Shown here: in pieces, positions 50,175-58,695 of the stretch
Layout: each line of letters opens with the position of its first letter
How positions within the stretch are numbered: position 1 is the first letter of the stretch
From: Halococcus hamelinensis 100A6
GTDB taxonomy: Archaea; Halobacteriota; Halobacteria; Halobacteriales; Halococcaceae
Length of the DNA stretch: 64,000 bases
Assembly: GCF_000336675.1 (NCBI RefSeq)
Contig: NZ_AOMB01000023.1
Location: 1 to 64,000, forward strand
Direction of reading: 5' to 3'
The notes under the pieces: generated by a model
What the model was told of the DNA's origin: nothing
The model's input: only the letters and a program-made list of their open reading frames with translations
Database searches by the model: none
Made by a program: the position numbers and the translations under genes

Positions 50175-50483
50175 TGTCCGATCCGCTCGCTCGTGGGTGA
50201 ACTGTTTTACTATTCGGTGGCGTGTCCCCACGGTCAAAACGTGGTCACGTATACCACGATGGACGTGTGATCACACACCGGACGGACGATGGGCATCCAA
50301 CGGCAGGATCGTCCGAAACCCCCGTTTTCGTTGGTCTGACCGCCCGAGGGTCCGATAGGCAATACTTAATTGGCTCCGGTCTGTTCTTTCGCGCAATGAT
50401 TTCGTCCTCCGCCGAGCGCCCTCCTCGTTCCACCGGACCGCAACGACGCACGGACGCCCTCGAAACTCACCCGTCGTTCTGAG
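50175..50483. other. Divergent promoter region of the glycan operon
   Basis: No gene is visible in these 309 bases between the divergent phosphatase-like and GT4 genes. An AT-rich run atacttaattgg (50362-50373) is the best promoter candidate for the downstream operon, lying about 110-120 nt before the ATG, which would imply a leader. On the other side, acagttcacccacg next to the minus-strand start at 50174 lacks an obvious TATA. Confidence 0.4.
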
Positions 50484-51527
50484 ATGTCCGGTACACGCGT
50501 CGTTCTCTGTCCCCACCTCTCGGTCGAACACTACCGTGGCGGCGAGAAGTGGGTCTGCTCGCTCGCCAACCGTCTCGCCAGCGACGGCGTCGACGTCTCG
50601 GTCCGTGCCCTCCCCTACGCGCCCGGTGGCGAGCGCCGCGTCGCGGTGCGGGACGTGCTCGACCCCGACATCCCCTATCGCGAGGCCTGGCACCACGACC
50701 TCTCCGAGTTCGACACCGCGTACATCTTCTACAACCCCTTCTCCGAACTCTTCTTCTCCGGCGGTGGCACCCGGATCGCGGGCGTCCACTCCTGGGTGTT
50801 CGTCTCGCGGAAGCTCTACGAGGCCCACTACGGTGCGGTGCCCACGGCGGTCAAACTCCTCTATCGAACCGTCGGCAAACGCGACCTCTCGCGGTTCGAC
50901 GTCGTCCACTCCGTGACCCCGGCCTACGACTCCCCGCACCCGAACACGGTCCACATCCCGAACTTCGTCGACACCGACCGGTTCTCGCCCGACAACGCAC
51001 CGCTCGACGACGAGTTCACCGTCCTCACCACCGCCGCCCACATCCGCGAGAAGGGCTGGGACACGATACAGGACGTGGCCGAGCGGCTTCCATCGAACGT
51101 TCGAGTGGTGACGACCGGCGAGGGCGCGGGGGAGGTCGAGGGACTCGGCTTCCTCGACGAGGACGAACTCGCCGCGGCCTACGCCCGTGCGCACGTCGTG
51201 CTCCACCCCGCCCGGGTCGACACCGACAGCATGGTGATAAACGAGGCGTGTGCCTCCGGAACCCCCGTGGTGACGACCCCGCTCTCGACGCACGTCCGGG
51301 AGAACGAGGCGGTGTTGCAGGCCGAAACCCCGCGCGGGATGGCCCACGCGATCGCGCTCCTGCACAGCGAGTGGGCTCACGACGACGGCTACGCCGAGCG
51401 GTGTGACCGCGCCCGTTCGGAGGGCGAGTCCCACGCCATCGAAGCGGTCTATCCCAAACTCAAGGACCTGCTGCTCTCGCCGCCGACCCGCGAGCGCGGC
51501 GGTGACCGAACGGAGGTCCACACGTGA
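50484..51527 (+). CDS. GT4-family glycosyltransferase
   Basis: A 347-residue GT-B enzyme. N-terminal domain: VEHYRGGEKWVCSLANRLAS, the Gly-rich acceptor loop. C-terminal domain: VHIPNFVDTDRFSPDNAPLD, LTTAAHIREKGWDTIQDVAE, GLGFLDEDELAAAYARAHVV, then LHPARVDTDSMVINEACASG and TPVVTTPLSTHVRENEAVLQ. The Glu in VINEACASG is the E-x7-E nucleotide-sugar motif. No spans, so it is cytoplasmic or peripheral. First gene of the GT4-GtrA-DUF2079-DUF2079 operon, with a 4-bp overlap to gtrA. Confidence 0.9.
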   Translation: MSGTRVVLCPHLSVEHYRGGEKWVCSLANRLASDGVDVSVRALPYAPGGERRVAVRDVLDPDIPYREAWHHDLSEFDTAYIFYNPFSELFFSGGGTRIAGVHSWVFVSRKLYEAHYGAVPTAVKLLYRTVGKRDLSRFDVVHSVTPAYDSPHPNTVHIPNFVDTDRFSPDNAPLDDEFTVLTTAAHIREKGWDTIQDVAERLPSNVRVVTTGEGAGEVEGLGFLDEDELAAAYARAHVVLHPARVDTDSMVINEACASGTPVVTTPLSTHVRENEAVLQAETPRGMAHAIALLHSEWAHDDGYAERCDRARSEGESHAIEAVYPKLKDLLLSPPTRERGGDRTEVHT

Positions 51528-52012
51528 GCGTGCTCGACGAGGTCCGCGAGCGCTCGCTGTTCGACCCCCAGAACAAGCGACTCGTGTTGTACATCGCGGT
51601 CGGTCTGGTCGGGGCTGCGATCAATCAGGCCGTCACCGTCGGCAGCTTCAAACTCGGGGTTCCCTATCTGATCGCCGGGGTACTCGGACGCGTTCTCAGT
51701 ACGCTCTCGAACTACGTGATGAACGACAGCGTGACGTGGCGCGGCCGCGGTGCGGCGGGCTTCGGTCAGTGGTGCTGGCGCGGCGTGAAGTACGTCGCCA
51801 CCCGTCTCGTGGGTATCGGTATCGGGACCGTTGCACTCGTCGTCTTCTATGACTTCCTGGGGATCCCGTTCTTCTGGGCGAACCTCCTGTCGATGGGTGT
51901 CGGCCTGCTCTGGGGCTTCGGCGCGAGCGAGAAGTGGGTCTGGAGTACGGAGGACTCCTCCTGGTCGCTCGACTCCGTGAAGCAGTACTTCGGCGAGGAC
52001 AAGCGTGAGTAG
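51524..52012 (+). CDS. GtrA-like flippase-type membrane protein
   Basis: A 162-residue protein with four hydrophobic segments, the GtrA-family layout: LVLYIAVGLVGAAINQAVTV, GVPYLIAGVLGRVLSTLSNY, VGIGIGTVALVVFYDFLGIP and FFWANLLSMGVGLLWGFGAS. The WRGRGAAGFGQWCWRGVKYV loop is typical (Trp, Phe and basic). GtrA proteins flip polyprenyl-linked sugars across membranes. Starts GTG/ATG-type with overlap to both neighbours (4 bp upstream, 8 bp downstream), indicating strict coupling. Confidence 0.88.
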   Translation: MSVLDEVRERSLFDPQNKRLVLYIAVGLVGAAINQAVTVGSFKLGVPYLIAGVLGRVLSTLSNYVMNDSVTWRGRGAAGFGQWCWRGVKYVATRLVGIGIGTVALVVFYDFLGIPFFWANLLSMGVGLLWGFGASEKWVWSTEDSSWSLDSVKQYFGEDKRE

Positions 52013-54029
52013 GCTCTCGGAATCGATCGGCCGCGAGAAAAGCGACACGTCGTTCACCGACCGGGTGACCGGCGCGCTGCCGGCCCGCAACGACCCGACG
52101 TGGCTGGTCGTCCTGCTCGCGCTGGCGCTGTTCGTCGGTTTCTCGGTATACACCTCGCTTCTGCACGTCCGCTTCGCGACCACGGGGGCCGACCTCGGGG
52201 CGTACACCCACATGTTCTCCTCGACGCTCAACGGGGAGGGCTGGCTCGACAACGGCAAGTACCGCGTCGAACTCCTCTCGTCGTCGTACTGGGGCGCGCA
52301 CTTCTCGCTGACGTTGCTCGCCTTCATCCCGCTGTTCGCGCTGGTGCCCTCGGTCTACACCCTCCTGGTGGTGAAGTGCTTCGTGCTCGCGGCGAGCGTC
52401 GTGGTGCTCTGGGTGCTCGCCCGCGACCGGCTCGGTGCCCGTCTCGGCGGGGTCGTGACGCTCTCGTACGCGTTCAACCCGTTCCTCTGGTCGGCGTGGT
52501 CGTTCGATTTCCAAGAACAGATCCTGATCCCGCCCCTCCTGTTCGCGGCCTACTACTGCTATCGGAAGGACCGAACCCTCGCCTTCCTCGTCCTCTTCTC
52601 GCTGGTGTTGTTCACCAACGAGTTCGTGATCTTCCCCGCGATCGGCTTCACCGCTGGGCTCGCGGTCGCGGCGGTCCTCGCGGGTCGGGCGCGCGAGAAG
52701 GCCCCGGCCATCGTCGGCGCGGTGGTCACCCTCGGGCTGGCGCGGTTCGTCTCCAGCACCGTGATCGAACACTTCAGTCGGGCGAGCGGGCTCCCGGTCT
52801 ACGTGATCGCCGAACCCCTCCAGGCGTACGTCCAGAGCGGGACGCGGGTGTCGATCCTCGACCTCCTCGGCGTCGTGCTCGCGAACCCCACCGTTCTGAT
52901 CGATTCGGCGACGTTCGCGGTCGAGGACAAACTCCTCTTCTTCGCGGCGTTCATGCTCCCCGTCCTCTTCCTCGCGCTGTTCGACGAACTCTCGTTGTTC
53001 GCGCTCGGCCCGTACCTCGGCTTCGCTTGGATCTTCACCGGCGCGTCGAAGGCGGTCTACTTCGAGTTCGGTGCCCACTACCCGCTTTACCTCCTGCCGT
53101 TCGTCTACATCGGGGTCATCCACCTCCTCGCGCGGCTCTCGACCCGATTCGACGGGATCTCGATACCGTCACGGGCGGCGTTTTCGGGGGTCGCCACCGG
53201 CGTGCTGGTGCTCTGTCTCGTCGCAGGCATCGCCTCCGGCGGCGGCCACCTCGCAGCCCCGCCGCCGGCGGACGAGGACCACGACGCCGTCCTCCAGACG
53301 GCCATCGACTCGATCCCGGCGGACGCGACCCTGCTCGCCCAGAACGACATCTATCCCCACGTCGCCACCCGTCCCAACGCGAGCTTCATCGTGAGCCAGA
53401 CGACGTTCGAGACCTACGAACAGCGATACGGACCGGTGTCGCCGGAGTACGTCCTGATCGATACGGACCTCAACCCGGACGCGTCCTGGGGACGAACCGT
53501 CCAGCGGAGCTTCGGTGAGCGCCTCGGCGACGAGTACGGGCTGCTTCGCTATCAGGACGGCGTCCAGGTCTACCAGCGGGGCTACGAGGGTCGGACCTAC
53601 GGGGTGACACAGCGCGACCCGAGCCCGCGGACCTACGACGCGAGCGAGTTCGCGACCGAGAACGGGACCCAGGCGAACGGCACCCTCGTGAGCGAGGCGG
53701 GCTCCTCGGGCGAGTACGTCTGGTTCGGCCCCTACGACACCCTCGCGCCGGGCAACTACACCGCGACCTTCCGGGTCAACGTCTCCGGCGACGGCGACGA
53801 CCCCGTGTTGCTGACGCAGGTCGCCGGCGGCGAGGACCACGTGGAGCTCGCGAACGCCACGGTCACGCCCGGCGACGGCTGGCAGAACGTCTCGGTGCCG
53901 TTCCGCCTGACCGAGAGCACCTCGGAGCTCGAGTACCGCGGGGTCAGACGGGGCGAGGGTCGGATCGTGCTGGACCGGGTGCGGATATCCTATCCGGAAA
54001 CCGCAAACACCACGGAGGGCGGGGCGTGA
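52005..54029 (+). CDS. DUF2079 multispanning protein (putative GT-C glycosyltransferase) with C-terminal beta-sandwich
   Basis: A 674-residue protein with GTG start, overlapping gtrA by 8 bp. The first half has about ten spans with DUF2079 marks: FATTGADLGAYTHMFSSTLN (Asp motif), SSYWGAHFSLTLLAFIPLFA, SYAFNPFLWSAWSFDFQEQI and FEFGAHYPLYLLPFVYIG. The extracytoplasmic half includes DATLLAQNDIYPHVATRPNA and a jelly-roll-like end, SGEYVWFGPYDTLAPGNYTA and LDRVRISYPETANT. The fold and topology suggest a membrane-embedded transferase using lipid-linked sugars. Closely paralogous to the next gene. Confidence 0.82.
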   Translation: MSRLSESIGREKSDTSFTDRVTGALPARNDPTWLVVLLALALFVGFSVYTSLLHVRFATTGADLGAYTHMFSSTLNGEGWLDNGKYRVELLSSSYWGAHFSLTLLAFIPLFALVPSVYTLLVVKCFVLAASVVVLWVLARDRLGARLGGVVTLSYAFNPFLWSAWSFDFQEQILIPPLLFAAYYCYRKDRTLAFLVLFSLVLFTNEFVIFPAIGFTAGLAVAAVLAGRAREKAPAIVGAVVTLGLARFVSSTVIEHFSRASGLPVYVIAEPLQAYVQSGTRVSILDLLGVVLANPTVLIDSATFAVEDKLLFFAAFMLPVLFLALFDELSLFALGPYLGFAWIFTGASKAVYFEFGAHYPLYLLPFVYIGVIHLLARLSTRFDGISIPSRAAFSGVATGVLVLCLVAGIASGGGHLAAPPPADEDHDAVLQTAIDSIPADATLLAQNDIYPHVATRPNASFIVSQTTFETYEQRYGPVSPEYVLIDTDLNPDASWGRTVQRSFGERLGDEYGLLRYQDGVQVYQRGYEGRTYGVTQRDPSPRTYDASEFATENGTQANGTLVSEAGSSGEYVWFGPYDTLAPGNYTATFRVNVSGDGDDPVLLTQVAGGEDHVELANATVTPGDGWQNVSVPFRLTESTSELEYRGVRRGEGRIVLDRVRISYPETANTTEGGA

Positions 54030-54042
54030 TGGAGGAGTACGC

Positions 54043-56055
54043 ATGAGCACCGCCGACCACGTCAGGACCGCCGTCGACCGCCGGGTTCCCGACCGGGGGG
54101 ACCCGGCGTGGTACGTCCTCGGGTTCGCCCTCCTGCTGTTCGTCGGCTTCTCGGTCTACATGTCGCTGCTCTACCGAAGCTACTGGCTCACTGGCGCGGA
54201 CTTCGGTACCTACGTCCACATGTTCGCACAGACGGTCGAGGGGAACGGGTTCCTCGAACAGGGCAAGTACACCGCCCGTGGGCCCGAGAGCTCCTACTGG
54301 GGCGGACACTTCACCGCCACCCTGCTCGCCTTCCTCCCCGTGTACGCCCTCGTGGAGTCGCCGTACACCCTCATCGTCTCGAAGGCGTTCGTGCTCGCGG
54401 CGAGCGTTCCGATGTGCTGGAAGCTCGCGCGCGACCAGCTCAGTAGCACGCGGATCGCCGGGCTGGTGACCGCCTCCTACGCCCTCAACCCCTTCCTCTG
54501 GAACGCGTGGCTCTTCGACTTCCAAGAACAGATCCTCCTGCCGATCCTCCTGTTCGCCGGCTACTACGCCTACACCAAGCGCCGGTACGTCACGTTCGTG
54601 GTCTTCCTCACGCTGGTGTTGTTCACCAACGAGTTCACCGCGATCCTGGTCGGGGGCTTTCTGGTGGCGCTCGCGGTCATCGCCTACCGCGGGAACCGGC
54701 TCCGAGAGGAGGCCCCGATGCTCGCCGTCAGCGCCGTGATACTCGTGGTCTCGCGGGTCGTCGCGGGCTGGGCGATAGGGGTCTACACCGACTCCTCGGG
54801 CCTGCCGACCGACGTCGTCTCGCCGGCGTTCCAGGCCTACATCACGGGCTCGCGGGTCACGATCGGGAACCTCGTCGGCATCCTGTTCGCCCACCCCTCG
54901 CTCTTCGTCGACGCCATCGCGATCGACCTCTTCGACAAGGTGGTCTTCTTGATCCTCCTGCTCCTGCCGGTGTTGTTCCTCGCCGTGGCCGACGAGGTCA
55001 CGGTGCTCTCGCTGGTCCCCTTCCTCGGGTTCGCGTGGGTCTTCGCCGGGCGCGACGTCTACTACACCTTCGGCGCACACTACCCCTTCTACCTCCTGCC
55101 ATTCGTCTACATCGGGGCCATCAGAGTGCTCTCGCGGGTCGACCTCTCGCGACGGCCCGAGTTCGACACCGACGCGTGGTGGAACACGACCCGTGGGGTG
55201 CTCTCCGGACTGTTCGCGGTGATCCTCGTCGTGAACCTCGCCGTCGGGGTGGCGATGGGGGCCCAGAAGGACGCCGTCCCGCGCGGTGGCGACGACGTCG
55301 AGACGATCAACGAGGCGATCGAGGTGGTCCCGGAGAACGCCTCGTTGATCACCCAGAACGACATCTTCCCGCACGTCGCCACCCGTGACGACGTCACCTT
55401 CACCGCGAACCGCACACTCTACTACCGGTACCAACGCGAGAACCCCCCGCCGAGGCCCGAGTACATCCTGATGGACACCGACCTCGAAACCCAGGGCATC
55501 GAGTGGTCGCAGCCGTTGCGCACGATCTTCGAGGGCCAGCTCGGTGACGAGTACGGCCTCTACGCCTACGACGGCGACGTCTGGGTGTTCAGACAGGGCT
55601 ACAACGGGACGACCCGTGGTATCGGTGGCGACTACGGGTTCGACCCCAAAACCTACGAGCTCTCGGATATCGTCCGCAACGAGGCGATCATCATCGACGG
55701 CCAGCTCGTCGGCACCGGCGGCCAGGACGGGACCTACTACTGGTACGGTCCGGGTGCGATGCTCCCGCCCGGCGACTACACCGCGACCTTCCAGGTCAAC
55801 GCCACGAGCACCGGCGACCAGCCCGTCGCCACCCTCGAAGCCGCGACCGGGGCGACCCCGCGGCCGATCGCGAGCGAGAACGTGACGACCACCGACGGCC
55901 TCACGAACGTCACCGTCGACTTCTCGCTCGATAGCGTCGAGCCGAACGTGGAACTCCGGGCGAAGCGGGCCGGCGGAACGGGCCGGCTCGCCTTCGAGAA
56001 CGTCACCGTCTCCGCCCGGAACGACACCCCGAACGCGTCGGCGACGGCCGGGTAG
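54043..56055 (+). CDS. DUF2079 multispanning protein, tandem paralogue
   Basis: A 670-residue paralogue of the previous gene, 13 bp downstream. Shared features are WLTGADFGTYVHMFAQTVEG, SSYWGGHFTATLLAFLPVYA, SYALNPFLWNAWLFDFQEQI, FGAHYPFYLLPFVYIGA and SLITQNDIFPHVATRDD. The C-terminal beta domain also matches: TYYWYGPGAMLPPGDYTATF and GRLAFENVTVSARN. The sequences differ clearly outside these motifs, so the duplication is not recent. Probably acts at a related step on a different sugar or acceptor. Same operon. Confidence 0.82.
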   Translation: MSTADHVRTAVDRRVPDRGDPAWYVLGFALLLFVGFSVYMSLLYRSYWLTGADFGTYVHMFAQTVEGNGFLEQGKYTARGPESSYWGGHFTATLLAFLPVYALVESPYTLIVSKAFVLAASVPMCWKLARDQLSSTRIAGLVTASYALNPFLWNAWLFDFQEQILLPILLFAGYYAYTKRRYVTFVVFLTLVLFTNEFTAILVGGFLVALAVIAYRGNRLREEAPMLAVSAVILVVSRVVAGWAIGVYTDSSGLPTDVVSPAFQAYITGSRVTIGNLVGILFAHPSLFVDAIAIDLFDKVVFLILLLLPVLFLAVADEVTVLSLVPFLGFAWVFAGRDVYYTFGAHYPFYLLPFVYIGAIRVLSRVDLSRRPEFDTDAWWNTTRGVLSGLFAVILVVNLAVGVAMGAQKDAVPRGGDDVETINEAIEVVPENASLITQNDIFPHVATRDDVTFTANRTLYYRYQRENPPPRPEYILMDTDLETQGIEWSQPLRTIFEGQLGDEYGLYAYDGDVWVFRQGYNGTTRGIGGDYGFDPKTYELSDIVRNEAIIIDGQLVGTGGQDGTYYWYGPGAMLPPGDYTATFQVNATSTGDQPVATLEAATGATPRPIASENVTTTDGLTNVTVDFSLDSVEPNVELRAKRAGGTGRLAFENVTVSARNDTPNASATAG

Positions 56056-56120
56056 TTCGACCCGAACGGGGGACTGGGCGATGAAGAAACACATTTTCCG
56101 CTTCGCGCCCTGTTGTGGGT

Positions 56121-57587
56121 ATGTTCGATAACGCGCGGGCGTACCTCCGCGCCGCGCTCTCGCGGTCCCGGCGGTTCGAACGCCGGGAGGTCCACGACTT
56201 CCGCCGGTGGATCGAGAGTTCCAGGAACCTGATCCACCTCTCCGTCCTGCTGTTCGTGCCGCTCCTAGTCGGCCTCGTGACGCTGATCTCGAACGTCGCC
56301 GACCTCTCCTTCCTCCTCTTTCCGCCGCTGGCCGCCGGCGCGTATCTCCTGTTCGCCCACCCCGAGGAGCGCTACGCCGCCCCTTGGCGGTTCGTCTCGG
56401 GGCTGACCGCCGGTGCGGCGTGTGGCTGGATCGCGGTCGCGACCCTCTCACAGTTCTACTACGCCCCCTCGGCGGCCCAGGAGATCCACGCCGGCGGCGC
56501 GGCGCTCGCGATGTTCCTGACCGGGGCGGCGACGTGGGCGTTCGACATCGAGGAGCCGGCGGCGTTCTCGACCGCGCTCCTCGCCGTCGTCGAGCGGGCC
56601 TCGGGGTTCGCCTACGTCGTCTCCATCGCGGTGTCGAGCATGATCGTCGCGGGCGTGTTCCTCGTCTGGCACCGCCAGGTCTACTCCCATCGGGCCCGCT
56701 ACCTCTACCAGTCGACGAAGGGCGACGACCACGTCCTCGTGCCGATGCGCGGCGACCACGCCGACGCCACCGCGATGTTCGGCGGTCGCCTCGCCGCCGC
56801 CCACGACGCCGGCAAGGTGGTGCTGTTCGACCTCGTCGACCCCGACGAGGCCGGGGCGAGTGCCACGGAACCGGACTCGGACGGACAGACCGTCGCCACC
56901 GACGGTGGGGTGGACGCCGACGCGCCGGAGCCGGGGTCGACGAAACCCCACGCCGGCCGGCTCGAACGGTGTGCGGACGCCGTCGAGGCCACCGTCGGGG
57001 TTCCGTGTGAGGTCGTCGTCGCCCGGCGCGGCTCCGAACCACCCGCCAAGACCACGCTCAGGACCGCGCGCGAGTCCAACTGCGATCTGGTGGTCACACC
57101 CTACGAGGAGGGCGAAGGCGGGCTGTCGTCGTTCGTGACCTCGCTGTTTCGGACCGACATGGACGTGGTGGTACACCGGTCGATCGACGGACGGACCGAG
57201 TGGGGGCGGGTGCTGGTGTCGGTCCGGCAGGCCAGCGACGTCGCCCGGAGCATGCTCGATTTCGCGTGCCGGCTCGCGGGTTCCTCGGGACGGATCGGCG
57301 TCTGTCACTGTATCTCGACGGCCGCCGAGCGCCGCGACGCCGAGAGCATGCTCGCCGACCTCGTCGAGACCTTCTCGACCCGCATCGAGACGCGGGTGGC
57401 ACACGGCCCCGCCGAGGACTTCCTCGCGGCCGCGTCGTCCCACACCGACCTCGTGGTGCTCGGGGCCAGCACCGACCGGAGTGCCGTCTCGCGGTTGCTC
57501 GCGCCGGCGACGTTCGAACGGCTCCACGACATCGAGTGCGACGTGGCGATCGTCGACCGTCGGTACCGACCGCTCGACCACAACTGA
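56121..57587 (+). CDS. HPP-family membrane protein fused to two UspA-like domains
   Basis: A 488-residue protein. Residues about 25-190 hold four or more spans with HPP-type text (FLLFPPLAAGAYLLFAHPEE, RYAAPWRFVSGLTAGAACGW, GAALAMFLTGAATWAFDIEE). The soluble half has two Usp-like modules: GDDHVLVPMRGDHADATAMF and AGKVVLFDLVDPDEAG, then TEWGRVLVSVRQASDVARSM and HTDLVVLGASTDRSAVSRLL. The second module has the GAS...SAVS ATP-binding pattern. It could sense nucleotides or stress and gate a membrane activity. ATG at 56121 preferred over GTG at 56115. Follows the DUF2079 pair by 65 bp. Confidence 0.85.
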   Translation: MFDNARAYLRAALSRSRRFERREVHDFRRWIESSRNLIHLSVLLFVPLLVGLVTLISNVADLSFLLFPPLAAGAYLLFAHPEERYAAPWRFVSGLTAGAACGWIAVATLSQFYYAPSAAQEIHAGGAALAMFLTGAATWAFDIEEPAAFSTALLAVVERASGFAYVVSIAVSSMIVAGVFLVWHRQVYSHRARYLYQSTKGDDHVLVPMRGDHADATAMFGGRLAAAHDAGKVVLFDLVDPDEAGASATEPDSDGQTVATDGGVDADAPEPGSTKPHAGRLERCADAVEATVGVPCEVVVARRGSEPPAKTTLRTARESNCDLVVTPYEEGEGGLSSFVTSLFRTDMDVVVHRSIDGRTEWGRVLVSVRQASDVARSMLDFACRLAGSSGRIGVCHCISTAAERRDAESMLADLVETFSTRIETRVAHGPAEDFLAAASSHTDLVVLGASTDRSAVSRLLAPATFERLHDIECDVAIVDRRYRPLDHN

Positions 57588-57856
57588 GTCCTCCCCGGTC
57601 CGAAGGCGAGGGTTCTGACCGGTTCTCAGAAAAGGGGGACCAAGGGACGTGGCCCGCTGCGTGGCATCTCGGAGAGTCCTTCGAACCCTCCATCCCGTTG
57701 TTCAGCACCCTGGTATAAACACCTTCGTGTCATGGCAGAACGCTATACGGTTTCGCCGAACGTCGCATCTCGGCCCGGGTTCGCCGTCGCTCGGGCTCCT
57801 CTGCCGATTAGGACTGTACAATACCGACGGGAGAACCGGACGGTTCCGAACCCGAT

Positions 57857-58108
57857 TCAGACCTGTATCATGTTCTCGCAGTGCGTACAGGGGACCCGGT
57901 CCGTGGCGTCGGAGTCGTCGTATTCGCTTTCGTTACCACATTCGCTGCAGGTCACGGTTGCCATGTCCGGCGGTTTCGTGTCGTGGTCACATAGCCCTTC
58001 TACCGGCTTGTGCAAACAGACCAGTGTCGGGTTTTCCGACGAGAAACGGGAGGAAGTCGGTGGGGGACCGTCGGGGTCGCCTGTAAAGCCGGACGCGATT
58101 TTGCTCAT
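57857..58108 (-). CDS. Small two-module Cys-rich (zinc-ribbon) protein
   Basis: An 83-residue frame. N-terminal part contains NPTLVCLHKPVEGLCDHDTK (C-x-H-x7-C-x-H), similar to the Cys/His finger in the small protein gene at 48.6 kb. The C-terminal part, MATVTCSECGNESEYDD and then VPCTHCENMIQV, is a four-cysteine zinc ribbon that could also be a separate 35-residue protein starting at 57964. The ATG at 58108 gives MSKIASGFTGDPDG. Upstream it merges in frame with the degenerate segment described separately, so the true start is uncertain. Function unknown. Confidence 0.5.
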   Translation of the reverse strand: MSKIASGFTGDPDGPPPTSSRFSSENPTLVCLHKPVEGLCDHDTKPPDMATVTCSECGNESEYDDSDATDRVPCTHCENMIQV

Positions 58109-58592
58109 AGAGGGCGTGTCGCGTAGATGGCGGTCGGCCAGCGTTCGGCGATGTTCTACGTCGCGTTCCACGTCGGCATCGCCGATCGCTGGGGATGTGG
58201 CGATCGCGACGTCCACGAACAAAGTGCCGCAGGATCCCGATGCAGTCGACCCCTTGAACTGCAAGACGACCGCCACGCTCGAAGGCGAAGACCTCAAGCC
58301 GCAGTCGATCGGCGATAGCCAGCACATGCCTTGTGTGCTCGCCGAGTTCGTCGACGCTGTGACCATAGACGTACCACCGTCGACGCCGGCACTGTCCAGA
58401 GCGAGTCGTTCGTCGGCGGGGAGGCGGAGTCCGACGCTCTCTGCGCAGGTGGGCTTCGGGAGCGTTACCGCAGATACAGTGAACGCTAGACAGATCAATG
58501 GCACCCACTATCTCGATCCCGATCGTGACAACTTCGGAACGGTGCTCAACGAAATGCTCGGCGTCGATTCCGACGCATCCGAGTGCGAGGCC
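58109..58592 (-). pseudogene. Frameshifted remnant of an unidentified gene (possibly transposase)
   Basis: Four minus-strand segments in two alternating frames line up end to end: 58592-58461 (GCVGIDAEHFVEHRSEVVTI), 58474-58373 (ESVGLRLPADERLALDSAGV), 58379-58242 (RWYVYGHSVDELGEHTRHVL, DRLRLEVFAFERGGRLAV) and 58228-58109 (GDADVERDVEHRRTLADRHL). Each segment is protein-like while the neighbours in the same frame are not, which is the pattern of a coding region broken by at least three frameshifts. The LALDSAGVD stretch resembles the first Asp region of DDE transposases, but that is a guess. No intact copy is visible. Confidence 0.45.
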
Positions 58593-58695
58593 TGGCGTGT
58601 TTCGCGAGCTCGCGACAGTCTGATGGGATTCTCGTTCAATAAGAGCGTATGTTTTGTATCCAAATCGATTTGGTTCTCCCTCTACAGCGTAGAAT

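Noticed and set aside
53944-57042. 1032-residue minus-strand frame
   Set aside because: It is the antisense shadow of the DUF2079 and HPP/Usp genes, largely Arg/Gly-rich in its first third.
57649-58086. Plus-strand frame in the gap after the HPP/Usp gene
   Set aside because: Mixed Cys/Arg/Ser-rich translation with no motif and antisense to the Cys-rich small gene.
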